64,000 bases of DNA from Sympetrum striolatum. Taxonomy: Eukaryota; Arthropoda; Insecta; Odonata; Libellulidae. The notes below the pieces were generated by a model. That model was not told where the DNA came from and searched no databases. It worked only from the letters and a program-made list of their open reading frames with translations. Positions 28,100 through 38,275 of this stretch are shown here, piece after piece; the stretch's first letter is position 1, and the number at the start of each line of letters is the position of its first letter. Location of the stretch: positions 186,001 through 250,000 of the forward strand of contig CANPUZ010000073.1 of the NCBI GenBank assembly GCA_947579665.1, written 5' to 3'. Made by a program: the position numbers and the translations under genes.

Positions 28100-30788
28100 A
28101 AAAAGAGGAAAAAGATCGAAATTTCGCTAAAATTTTTTCGATTTTGTTGCTTTTTTAGATAATAAATCGATAAAATGAGGAAAATTAAGGGAAAAAAGAG
28201 GAAAAAAATTGAAATTTCTCTAAAATTATTCGTTTTTGTTTCTTTTTTCGATAGTTAATCGATAAAATAAGGAAAATTAAGGAAAAATAAAGGAACAATA
28301 TTGAATTTTCGCTAAAATTATTCATTTTTGTTGCTTTTTTCGATAATAAATCTATAAAATGAGGAAAATTAAGGAATAAATAGGAAAAAAATTTAAATTA
28401 CGTTAAAATTATTCGTTTATGTTGCTTTTTTGGATAATAAATCGATAAAATGAGGAAAATTAATGAAAAAAATGGAAAAAAAAGGAAATTTCACTAAAAT
28501 TATTCGTTTTTGTTGCTTTTTTCGATTATAAATTGATAAAATGAGGAAAATTAATGAAAAAAATTTAACATTTCGCTAAAATTATTCGTTTTTGTTTCTT
28601 TTTTCGATACTAAATCGATAAAATGAGGAAAATTAAGGAAAAATAGTGGAAAAAAATTGAAATTTCGCTAAAATTATTCGTTTTTGTTGCTTTTTTCGAT
28701 AATAAATCGATAAAATGAGGAAACATAAGTGAAAAAAAGATGAAAATATTGAAATTTCTCTAAAATTATTCGTTTTTGTTTCTTTTTTCGATAATAAATC
28801 GATAAAATGAGGAAAAATAAAGGAAAAAAATTGAAATTTCGCTAAAATTATTCGTTTTTGTTTTTTTTTCGATAATAAATCCATAAAATTAGGAAAATTA
28901 AGGAAGAAAAAGAGGAAAAAAATTGAAATTTCGCTAAAATTATTCGTTTTTGTTGCTTTTTACGATAATAAATCGATAAATTGAGGAAAAGTAAGATAAA
29001 AAAGAGGAAAAAAATTGATATTTTGCTAAAATTATTCGTTTTTGTTGCTTTTTTCGATAATATCTCAATAGAATGAGGAAAATCAAGGAAAAAAGGAGTG
29101 AAAATATTGAAATTTCGCTAAAATTGTTCGTTTCTGATAAGTTTATCTTTCATATATCGATAATATGAGGAAAATTAAGGAAATAAAAGAGGAAAGAAAT
29201 TGAGATTTCTCTAAAATTATTCGTTTTTGTTGCTTTTTTCGATAATAATCGATAAAATGAGAAAATTAAGGAAAAAAATTGAGATTTCAATAAAATTAGT
29301 TGTTATTGTCCAATTTTTTTTCTGAATTTTCCTCATTTTATCTGAAATTATATGTTTTTGTTGCTTTTTTCGGTCATATTTCGAAAAAATGAGGAAAATT
29401 AAGGAAAAATGCAGAGGAAAAATATAAATGTAATTAAAATTAACCGTTTTAGTCGTTTTTTCGATCAAATCTCGATAAAATGACAAAATGTAAGGGAAAA
29501 TAGTGTAGAAAAGTTGGGATTTCACTAAAATTATCCGTTGTCGTTGCTTTTTTCGATCATATCTCGATAAAATGATTAAAAATAAAGACAGAATACAGAA
29601 ATAATATTCAAATTTCGCCAAAATTATCCGTTTTTTTTGCTTTTCGGATCTTATCTCGATAAAATAACTAATATTAAGGCTAAAATAGAGGAGAAAAATT
29701 GAAATTTCGCTAAAATTATCCGTTTTTGAGGCTTTTTTCGTACATAACTCGATAAAATGACGAAAAATAAAGACATAATTCAGGCGAAAAATTAAAATAT
29801 CGCTATAAAAATAATCCGTTTTCGTTTCTTTTATGGATCAAATCTTGGTTAAAGGACAAAAAATTAACACAAAATAGACGAGAAAATCCCAATTTCGTTC
29901 AAATTATCCGTTTTCGTAACCTTTTTCATTCAAATCTCGAGAAAATTGTGAAATCTAATGAAAAAATAGCGAAGAACAATTAAAATTTCGCAAAATTTAT
30001 TCGTTTTCGTTGCTTTTCTTGATTATATCTCGATAGAATATGGAAAAATAAACACAAAATAGACGAAAAAATTTAAATTTCGCTAAAATTATCCGATTTC
30101 GTTGCTGTTTTGATCATAACTTCATAAAATGACGAAATATATAGACAAAATTGTGGAGAAAAATTGAAATTTCGCTAAGATTATCCGTTTTCATTGATTT
30201 TTTTAATCATATCTTGATAAAATTACCAAAATTAAGAGAAAATAGTGGAAAAATTTACCTTTCGCTAATATTATCCGTTTAAGTTGCTTTTATTGATCAT
30301 AATACGATAAAATGACGAAAAATTAAGAAAAAATAGAAGAAAAAAATTGAAATTTCGCTAAAATTATCCGTTTTCGTTGCTTTTTTCGATCATATCTTCA
30401 TTAAAGGACGAAAAATAAACACAAAATAGACGAAATAATTTAAATTTCGTTAAAATAATCCGTTTTCGTTGCCTTTTTCGATCATATCTCGATAAAATGG
30501 TGATGATTAAGGAGAAATAGAGGAGAAAAATAAAAATTTCGCAGAATTTTTCGGTTTTCATTGCTTTTTTTGATCTTATCTCGATAAAATATCGAAAAAT
30601 AAAGACAAATTACAGAAAAAAAGGTTTAAATTTCGCTTAAATTTTCTGTTTTCGTTGCTTTTTCGATCATATCTAGATTAAATATCGAAAAATGAAGACA
30701 AAATAAGGATTAAAAATTTAAATTTTGATAAAATTATCCGTTTTCGTTGATTTTTTTGATCATATCTTGATAAAATTACCAAAATCAT
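28100..30788. repeat. Degraded edge of the 93-bp satellite array
   Basis: The same monomer continues with spacing of about 88-97 bp, but identity falls toward the right. The landmark 'attcgtttttgttgc' becomes 'atccgttttcgttgc' from about 29,530, and the CGAT box changes from 'cgataataaatcgat' to 'gatcatatctcgat'. Stops appear in the formerly open frames. Copies can still be placed near 29,541, 29,716, 29,909, 30,092, 30,279, 30,462 and 30,643. The last recognisable copy ends near 30,788, where a different satellite begins at once. Rising divergence at an array margin is expected where unequal crossover homogenises the centre and leaves the edges behind. Confidence 0.9.
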
Positions 30789-33492
30789 CCACACATTTCG
30801 GAAAAAATCGGCCAGAAATTGTACATTTTTTAGATCATTTTCAGTATTTTGGCTGTACTATGCCTAAAATTCGAGATATGTTAGTCGTATCGGAAAGGCA
30901 TTAAAGATTCCAATTTTTCCATATTTTTAACAAAAATCCAAATTTAACAAATTTCCGAAACAAAAAAAATCGGAAAAATCATCAAAAAATGGGCATTTTT
31001 TCCAACCTTTTTAGTAATTTGGCTGTATTTCGCCTTAAATTCTAGGAAAATAGTTGAAGAAGTACTCAAAAAGAAGACCTTACCATGATTTACACTTAAT
31101 TTGAAAATATATTCTACATTAATTCACAAATTTCGGAGACATCAACAAAATATTGTCATTTTTTCGACATTTTTTTGTTTTTCGCTGTATTTTGCTTGCA
31201 ATTGAAAAATACTTAGTCGTACTTGGACTCGTATTGAAGATCTAACCGAGATTTTTCCATATTTTGAACAAAAAGTCCACATCTATAAGCCAATTTCGGA
31301 AAAATCGAAGAAAAATGATAATTTTTTCAAGCTTATTCAGTATTTTGGCAGTTTTCCTTAAATTGGAGAGCACTAGTTGTTTAAAAACTCATATTGAAGA
31401 TATTACCGAGATTTATACATATTTTGTACAAATATTCTATATTAATCCACAAATTTCGGAAAAATTAGCAAAAAATTGGCAATTTTTTCGAAAAGTTTTA
31501 ATTTTTCTGGTTGTGTTATGCCTAAATTTCGAGATATAATAGTCATATGTGGACACGTATTGACGACCTAAGAGAGAATTTTCCATATTTTCATAAAAAT
31601 TCCCTCATTAATATTATATTTCGAACAAATATTCCACTTTGTAAGCAATTTAAGAAATAATCCGCTAAAAATGGGAATTTTTTCGAACTTTTTCACTTTT
31701 TTGGCTGTATTTTTCCTACAATTTGAGAAAACCTATTCGTATCTGGACCCGTATTGAAGATATAAGAGAGATTTTTCCATCTGTTCAATAAAAATCCGAC
31801 ATTTATCCGCAAATTTCGGATATATAAAAAATAAATGGGCATTTTCTCGAGCATTTTCTGATTTTCTGCTTTATTTGCTTACAACTCGAGAAACGTAGTA
31901 TCAATTCGGACTCGTTTTGAACATCTATGCATACCTTCCATATTTTGAAAGAAAATTCCACTTTTATCAGCAAATTAATAGAAAATTGGCGAAAAATGGG
32001 TATTTTTTCGAAAATATTCAGGTATTTGGTTATATTTTTCCTTTTTTTGAAGAAGTAAACGATTTCTTTAGATATTTTCAACAAATAATTCATTGTTATT
32101 AAGAATTACCCGAGAAATCAGCGAAAATTGGGATTATTTTCGAAATATCTCCCTTTTTTCGCTGTATTTTGCCTAAAATTCGAAAAAGGTAGCTGTGTTT
32201 GGTGTCGTAGTTAAGAACGTATGTATGTATATTAAAATGAATATATAAATATATTTTGAACAAATATTCCTCATTAAATCAGAAAATTATAGAAAGATCG
32301 GTAGAAAATGGTTATTTTTTCGAACATTTTCATAAATTCTATGGTATTAAGCCATTTTCAGCTTTTGGCGGTATTTTGCCTGAAATTCGAGAAAACATAC
32401 CTAAATATGTACTTGGTTTAAGATGAAACTGGAAATTTCCACATTTTGCACAGATATTCCTATATTTAAGTGCATTTCAGATAAATCGGCGATAATGTTC
32501 ATTTTTTTCGAAAATTTATTTTCTGATGTATTTTCCTAAATTTTGAGAAAACCTACTCGATATTGGACTTGTTTTGATGATCTCAGCAAGATCTTTCCAT
32601 ATTTTGAACAAACATTCCAATTTTACCAGCAAGTTACGGGTAAATTGGCAAAAATTGGGCATTTTTCAAAAATCTTCACAACTGAAAAAACATTTATACT
32701 TTTTATAAGTTCCTGAGTAAAATCCTTATGGAAAATTATTAATCAGTTTTCAGTTATACCTTTCTACAACATCTCGGCCGAAACGTTGGATTATACAAAT
32801 TTTTAAGAGTGTTGGCTGTACTTTGCCTAATATTCGATAATGCTACACAAATTTGGATTTGTCTTGAAGAGCTTACCGATTTTCTTAGATGAATTGCACA
32901 AAAATCCCCTTTATTAGCAAAGAACGGAGAAATCAAAGAAAAATTTGAATTTTTTTGATACTGTTCAGTTTTTGGGCTGTATTTTTCCGGAAATTCACAA
33001 AAATATAGCCGTATTTGAACTCTCCTTAATCATCAAGCAAAAACATTCCATATATGGAAATTAGATTCCTTTTTTATTAGCAACTTTCAGAAAAATCTGC
33101 GAAATATGGGCATGTTTATAATTTTCAGTTTTTTTGGCTGTATTTTGTTTTAATGTTATAAAACTTAGTCCGATTTGGAATCGTTTTGAAGATATTTGCA
33201 TGTTCATCCCATATTTCAAAAAAATATTCCACTTTAATGAGCGATTCTCCGAAAAATTGGCGAAAAGTGAACACTATTTTTCAATTTTTCAGATTTTGGC
33301 TTTATTGTGCCAAAACATTCAAGATAAACTGTTCGAAATATGAATGTTTTTGATGATCTGAGCGAGATATTTACATATTAAAAAAATTCCATTTTAATTA
33401 GCATATATCAATTAAAAAATCAGCGAAAAATGAATTTTGGAAATGTGTTTCTTTTTTGGCTGTATTTTCTTAGATTTCGAAAAAATATCGTC
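30788..33492. repeat. Second satellite, about 165-170 bp, degenerate (left part)
   Basis: Units share the order 'atttcggaaaaatcgg', 'gggcattttttcga', 'ttttggctgtattttgcct', 'attcgagaaaac', 'tagtcgtatttggactcg', 'attgaagatct', 'gagatttttccatattttgaac' and 'aaaaattccacattta'. The 'ggctgta' landmark falls at about 30,851, 31,021, 31,193, 31,703, 32,160, 32,815 and 33,138, giving a period near 165-170 bp with indels. Copies are far more diverged from each other than the 93-bp monomers are. A unit near 32,680-32,810 carries about 110 bp of unrelated sequence with no inverted ends that I can see. No coding potential is visible. Confidence 0.85.
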
Positions 33493-33498
33493 GTATTT

Positions 33499-35071
33499 AT
33501 TTATTTATTATTTATTTATTAACGACTTAATTGGGCGAAATTGGGACTAAGAAGTCCCATCTTCCATTTAACCCCTTGTACATATGCACACATACATTGT
33601 GAATGGTTATGAATTTACAAATAATTTTTAAATAACTAAATGATTAAATTACTAATATTTACAGAATGAAATCACTAAATAATGCAATGGTATATAAAGG
33701 AAGATATACAAAGTTATATACAGGAAGTTATACAAAGTTATACAAAGGTATATACAGAAAGTCATACAATATAAGGAAAATTACTAGTATATGAAATATT
33801 AAATCATTAAACAGTATATAGATACATATAGAAAGTTATACAACAAATACAAGTTATCTGTGTGAGAGATACTTGATACAAAGCTTCTTGAATGATGGTA
33901 AGGAGGGAGCATTTTGAATTTCAGGTGGGAGTACGTTCCAAAGTCTGCAGGTGGTCACATGAAAAGATTTATTATAAATTCCGGTATTATGTTTTGGGAT
34001 TTGAAGATTTTGATTTCCCCTTGTGTAGCGATCGTGAATATTGTTCATAGGGATGAATTGTGAGGAAAGATATTGTGGTGTACTGTTAGTTTTAATTGAG
34101 TAAAGACAGGATAAGAGATGAAGTTTCCTTCTACCATCAAGCTTAAGCCAGGATAATTGCTCGTACGATTCGGTTACATGATCGCTTTTCCTGAGGTCGC
34201 AAATGAATCGGATGCAGGAGTTCTGGGCTCTCTGCAGTTTCGTCGCAAGTTCGTGGGATAAATCATGGAAGACGATATCGCAGTAATCGAAATGTGGGAA
34301 AATGAGTGAGGATATGAGATTTTTTCGAAGAGAATGAGGAAGAAAAGCTTTTAGTCGCGTTAGAGAATGAAGAGTCCTATTTACATTTTTTCGTATTTTA
34401 GTGGTCTGATCACCCCAAGTGAGAGATTCGTTGATTATAAGACCTAGATTCGTAACACTTTGGCAGAAAGGGATATTTTCATTGACAATCCTAAGGGGAA
34501 GTAAAGAATTTTTATTTAAGGTAGATGTGAGTTTAGGATGCCCAATTATGATAGATTGACTTTTAGATGGATTAATTACCAGTTGATTATTGATGCACCA
34601 ATCGTTTATCGATGAGATATCTATGTTCATCTGGTTTATGGCATAGTTAAGATGAGATGCTGGTGAATGAATGTACAGTTGTAAATCGTCTGCGTATAGA
34701 TGGTAATTACAATTGAATAGGTTAGCTGCGATATCATTAATGTAGATAGTGAATAGTAGTGGTCCAAGCGTGGATCCTTGCGGTACACCTCTGTGGTTTG
34801 TAAGCCATTCGGAGGAGGAATTATCATAAATTACCTTTTGCGTCCTATTACTTAGGTAGGAGGAGAACCACTGAAGAGACGTAGAGGAAAAACGCATCAA
34901 ACGAAGCTTGCTGATTAGTATATCTTTATCTATGGAATCAAAGGCCTTGCTGAAGTCCAGTAAGGTCAGAATAGTTACTTCTCTGCGATCCATGGCACGA
35001 CGAACATCGTCAGTAATCTTTGTCAAGGCTGTAGCTGTGTTATGTGATCGGCGGAAGCCAGATTGGTAGGG
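33499..35071 (-). mobile_element. LINE A: 5'-truncated Jockey/CR1-like retrotransposon in the 165-170-bp satellite
   Basis: The element lies on the minus strand. Its 3' end is an A/T tail written as 'tatttatttattatttattt' on the plus strand at the left margin, and its 5' end is cut at 35,071. The satellite motif 'gtcgtatttggactcg' is split by it, and 'gtattt' is repeated at 33,493-33,498 and 35,072-35,077, a 6-bp target-site duplication. The 3' UTR (33,499-33,853) contains short direct repeats around 'gttatacaa' (about 33,700-33,845). Only the reverse transcriptase and C-terminal part remains, so it is a dead-on-arrival copy. Confidence 0.88.
33854..35069 (-). CDS. LINE A reverse transcriptase, N-terminally truncated
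   Basis: The reading frame is open from the 5' truncation point with no natural start. It opens with a QSGFRRSHNTATAL motif typical of non-LTR reverse transcriptases. Next come motif A (LLDFSKAFDSID), motif B (GVPQGSTLGPLLF with IYINDI) and the catalytic YADDLQLY box. Near the C-terminus is RLWNVLPPEIQNAPSLPSFK, the closing motif common in Jockey, CR1 and related LINE clades. About 405 codons survive without an internal stop, so the copy is fairly young. The APE endonuclease and ORF1 are missing. It would act in target-primed reverse transcription in the nucleus if it were complete. Clade placement is from motif style only. It differs from LINEs B and C in sequence and in tail type. Confidence 0.88.
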
Positions 35072-35077
35072 GTATTT

Positions 35078-35735
35078 GGACTTGGATTGAAGAACTGAGC
35101 GTTAAACCTTCCATATTTTGAATCTAAATGCCACATTAGTCCGTAAACATCGGTGAAATCGGCAAAAAATTGATATATTTTTTTATATTTTTAATGTTTT
35201 TCGCTGTATTTTGCCTGAAATTCAAAAATACCTAGTCGCATTTGGACTCGTTATGAAGATCTAACCGAGATTTTTCCATATTTTGAACAAAAATTCCACA
35301 TTTATCGGCTAATTTCTGAAAATTCTTAGAAAAATGGCAATTCTTTCAATCTCTTTCCGTATTTTGGCTGTATTTTGACTTAACTTTGAGAGCACTAGTT
35401 GTATAAGGACTCTTATTGAAGATCTTACCGAGATTTATACATATTTCTAACAAATATTTTACATTAAACTACAAATATAGGAAAAATGGGCTTTTTTTGA
35501 AAACGTTTACTTTTTTGGCTGTATTTTGCCTAAATTTTGAGTAAACTTGGTCGTATTAGGACACTTATTGAAGAGGAAAGCGAGATTTTTTTCTTATTTT
35601 TAACAAGAATCTCACATTTATCACCAAATTTCGAAAAAATCAACAAAAAATTGGCATTTCTGGATCGGTTTATCGGTTTTCAGTTTTTTTGGCTTTTTCT
35701 GCCTTTAATCCGAGAATACGACATTATTCGAAATG
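35078..35735. repeat. Second satellite, right part, after the LINE A insertion
   Basis: The units resume in phase at 'ggacttggattgaag' directly after the right copy of the LINE A target duplication. Landmarks such as 'tcgctgtattttgcctgaaattc' (near 35,202; 'ttttggctgtattttgact' near 35,353) and 'gagatttttccatattttgaac' recur at about 165-bp spacing until near 35,735. There they give way to an unrelated dispersed repeat. Confidence 0.85.
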
Positions 35736-36060
35736 TATGACATATTGTTTAGGAGTTATTTGTGAAATACTGATAAACCGGAAGTTGCTGATTGTGTATT
35801 TTGTGGGCGCTCTAACGTGAAAACTATTTTCCGTATCAATAGCAATCTTCTTATATAGCAGTAGGTATATAGCATACAAATCAGCATATAGGTAGATGCT
35901 GTTAGAGTGGATTAGCTTTTGGAGTAAATTGGCAACCGGAAGTTGAGCTTTATTTTTCGAAGCTCGTTTTCGTTGTTGCAAGATTTCTCTATCAATCCTA
36001 TATTTAGGCATACGCAGTTATCTACAATAGTTACGAAAAATGTATTTTTCTATTAGTTTT
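35736..36060 (+). repeat. Dispersed repeat, copy 1 (gggcgctctaacgtg family)
   Basis: The block contains 'aaaccggaagttgctgatt', then 'gggcgctctaacgtgaaaac', 'cgtatcaata' and 'ttttggagtaaat', followed by 'accggaagttgagctt'. The same order appears at 51,440-51,600, and the first part at 51,700-51,770. Reverse-oriented relatives occur at about 59,340-59,470 and 63,850-64,000. No ORF with coding character is present. It may be a non-autonomous element; I see no clear ends. Confidence 0.7.
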
Positions 36061-36165
36061 ATTAGAAAAAATATTCGCTACCAACCACCATCAGTGTTAA
36101 CATAGTTACCCAATTTTGTGGTTATTGCGAGATATTTACGTCAAAACGTCGCACAGAATCGAAAA

Positions 36166-36890
36166 AACCTGGACAAGGGGCTAAAAATGGTTTTCTTGAG
36201 TGCGGTTATTGAAACTTGGCATAGTTATTGCAAAATGATTGAATTTTATGTTCCTGCTCGTCGTATTTGAAAATATTCAGGTGTCAAATAGATACAGGGC
36301 GTCAAACTTGAGAAATGTTCACCAAAACGGGAAGTTTCGGATTTTTTGGAAAAACGTTCAAGTTTGTTTATATATAGTTTCTTTTGAGATAAGCTGTTGG
36401 AAAAAAACAACACAGCAGTAATCTAGCATTACTCTTTGTCTTTCAATTCGCTGATTGATTCATGCTCTAAGATGATTCTGTGGTTATTTAAAGCAACAAA
36501 ATGGCGGACACCTTTTTCGGACAAATTTCGAGATAAAGTAAGGAAATCAACTAGGTAAACAGCGATGGACTATCAAGTCTCTTATACCACGTCAATCTGC
36601 AAGGCTTGTAGATATGGAATCTGAAGAGACTGTTTCGTTTCACCTGCTACCCTGTGATTGCGGTGGACTTTTCCTAAGCGCTGCGCGGTCCGGCTGGGCG
36701 CCGTAGAATCCCCAAATCATGTTTCGGGGTCTTTTTGGTTAGGTTGAGTCGCAAATTTTGCTTCTTTTATGTTTAATTCTGGCAAACCATATTAAAAACT
36801 TATTTTAATACACTTAAAGATATTAGTTTGAGACCATTAATTTTGATAATAAATGCGGAATTGAGAAATTTTGGTACATTAGAAACATTG
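36166..36890 (+). repeat. Left long terminal inverted repeat
   Basis: This pairs with 39,972-40,704 on the opposite strand. Shared landmarks, read from outside inward, are 'cctggacaaggggctaaa', 'gtgcggttattgaaacttgg', 'gggaagtttcggatttttt', 'tagcattactctttgtct', 'aaaatggcggacaccttttt', 'gactgtttcgttt', 'tcctaagcgctgcgcggtcc', 'ggttaggttgagtcgcaaat' and 'aataaatgcggaattgag'. No ORF above 60 codons has coding character. Confidence 0.85.
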
Positions 36891-37118
36891 ATCTATATTA
36901 TATTTTTACCAGTAAAAATAACTCTGGCGAACTATATAATTTCTATGCTGGTCAAAAATACTGTTAACAGAATTGAGCAATCTTCTCATCTGCCAATTTA
37001 GCCGGTCCTTATTTTATGGGCCCTGAGTTAATTACGGATTACGGCACTCTAGTGCAATGCCAACATCCGTACGCATCCGCCCCTTTGCTAGGGCTGGCTG
37101 GCTTTGTTAGCTGGCTAG

Positions 37119-38186
37119 CTGGCTTTATTAGTACACGATGTTCTCAACTCTGCTGAAAAACATAAGCAAGTCGATGCGATATTTTTAGATTTTCGGAAGG
37201 CTTTCGATAAGGTACCTCATCATAAATTGCTGTACAAATTAGAAGTTGCGGGTATCAATGCACAAGTTATTAAATGGATAAAAGACTTTCTCACCGATAG
37301 AGAGCAACGAGTAGTACTCGATGGTATTAGTTCCAACTTGGTTAAGGTGACCTCGGGCGTCCCTCAGGGCAGTGTAATTGGACCGTTGTTATTTTTAGTA
37401 TACATCAACGACCTCAGCAATCACATTGAAAGCAATGTTAGGATATTCGCAGACGACACAGTCATTTACAGGGAAATAGTTAGTTCAGAGGATAGATTAG
37501 CCCTTTCGAACGACTTAGATAGAATTATGAATTGGTGCGATGATTGGCAATTAGAGCTTAATGTAGAAAAGTGTTCGGTAGTTAACTTCTTCGAAAGTAA
37601 ATCTATAATAAATGATTATTCTTATAGTCTCCGAGGGATAAACCTATTGTCAGTAGAATCGGTAAAGTATCTTGGAGTAACTCTCACGAATAATCTATCA
37701 TGGAGTGCCCACATCCGAAATATATGTGGAAAAGCACTTAAGAAACTCGGCTTCGTTAAAAGAATAGTCGGTAGGAGCGAAGAAAAGGTTCGCGAGCGAT
37801 GCTACTTAGCGTTAGTTAGGCCTCACCTTGAGTATGCATGTAGTGTATGGGACCCCGCCGAGAAATGTCATATTCGGGATTTAGAAAAAGTACAACGGAA
37901 AGCGATACGATTTGTAAAGAATTGCTACGATAAAACAGCGAGTGTCACTCAGATGTTACAGGACGCGGGATGGGAATCATTAGAAGATAGAAGAAAAATT
38001 CAAAGGATAAATTTATTAAATAAGTTCAGAGAAACTACGTTTTCAGATGATGTAACCGATATAATGCGACCCCCCTGTTATATGGGCCGTGCTGATACTG
38101 CCCGAAAGATTAGGGAAATAGATGCTAAAACGAATCGTTTCAAAAATTCATTTTTCCGCGAAGTATACGCGAAAGCAACCGTTTAG
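37119..38186 (+). CDS. LINE B reverse transcriptase, N-terminally truncated
   Basis: The open frame runs from LALLVHDV (matching LALFVHDI in LINE C) to a stop at 38,184-38,186, about 355 codons without interruption. Motif A is IFLDFRKAFDKV, motif B is VTSGVPQGSVIGPLLFLVYI, and motif C is RIFADDTVIY. After the RT comes the conserved thumb and C-terminal region with VKYLGVTLTNNLSW, RCYLALVRPHLEYACSVWDP and KVQRKAIRFVKNCYD. All core catalytic residues seen are intact, but the endonuclease and the RT fingers are missing, so the copy is inactive. The wording of the motifs is typical of CR1/Jockey-group elements that are abundant in arthropods, including ticks and spiders. The frame has no native start codon. 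Confidence 0.9.
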   Translation: MALLVHDVLNSAEKHKQVDAIFLDFRKAFDKVPHHKLLYKLEVAGINAQVIKWIKDFLTDREQRVVLDGISSNLVKVTSGVPQGSVIGPLLFLVYINDLSNHIESNVRIFADDTVIYREIVSSEDRLALSNDLDRIMNWCDDWQLELNVEKCSVVNFFESKSIINDYSYSLRGINLLSVESVKYLGVTLTNNLSWSAHIRNICGKALKKLGFVKRIVGRSEEKVRERCYLALVRPHLEYACSVWDPAEKCHIRDLEKVQRKAIRFVKNCYDKTASVTQMLQDAGWESLEDRRKIQRINLLNKFRETTFSDDVTDIMRPPCYMGRADTARKIREIDAKTNRFKNSFFREVYAKATV

Positions 38187-38222
38187 GAAAATAGAGTCAA
38201 GGTGCTTGCACCCCCTGCCACA

Positions 38223-38234
38223 CGCCGAAAGGCG
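38223..38234 (+). promoter_or_regulatory. 3' UTR GNRA tetraloop hairpin of LINE B
   Basis: CGCC-GAAA-GGCG forms a perfect 4-bp stem with a GAAA tetraloop, 16-27 nt before the hexamer tail. The identical hairpin occurs at the same place in LINE C (40,792-40,803, minus strand). A conserved 3' structure next to the tail is a plausible recognition site for the element's own reverse transcriptase. That role is inferred. Confidence 0.5.
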
Positions 38235-38275
38235 GCTTGCAGGGTTCTTACATAGACATAGACATAGACATAGGG

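Larger units (their letters stand above)
1..28100. repeat. 93-bp AT-rich satellite array, homogeneous core
   Basis: Head-to-tail monomers recur every 93 bp. Successive 'gttgctttttt' landmarks at about 301 and 394 are 93 bp apart, and the spacing holds across the block. In plus orientation each monomer has a T-rich part (attcgtttttgttgc), a CGAT part (tcgataataaatcgat) and a purine tract (aagggaaaaaaagaggaaaa) ending near 'ttgaaatttcgc'. Common variants are attcg or attag, ccatataaaatcgatg in place of the CGAT part, and internal deletions of about 30 bp. Around 300 copies are present and the array runs off the left edge. As 93 equals 31 codons, the consensus has no stop in at least two minus frames and one plus frame, which explains the many Phe/Leu/Ser/Lys-rich ORFs (up to 411 codons at 9,055-10,290, minus). 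I see no gene. The array may be centromeric or pericentromeric; this is inference. Confidence 0.97.
37116..38275 (+). mobile_element. LINE B: 5'-truncated CR1/Jockey-like copy inside the long-TIR element
   Basis: Plus-strand copy of the same family as LINE C. It begins mid-RT beside a short 'ctggct' repeat (37,088-37,126) and ends with a hexanucleotide tail, (acatag)n, at about 38,250-38,272. Just upstream of the tail is a conserved 3' UTR block, 'ccacacgccgaaaggcggct', that is also present in LINE C. The insertion splits the interior of the long-TIR element and is therefore younger than that element. Confidence 0.85.

Noticed and set aside
1..29000. CRISPR-like regular array
   Set aside because: There are no unique spacers between conserved repeats; the whole 93-bp unit repeats, and the setting is eukaryotic.
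36239..36421. 60-codon ORF in the left inverted repeat
   Set aside because: The matching segment in the right inverted repeat does not keep the frame.
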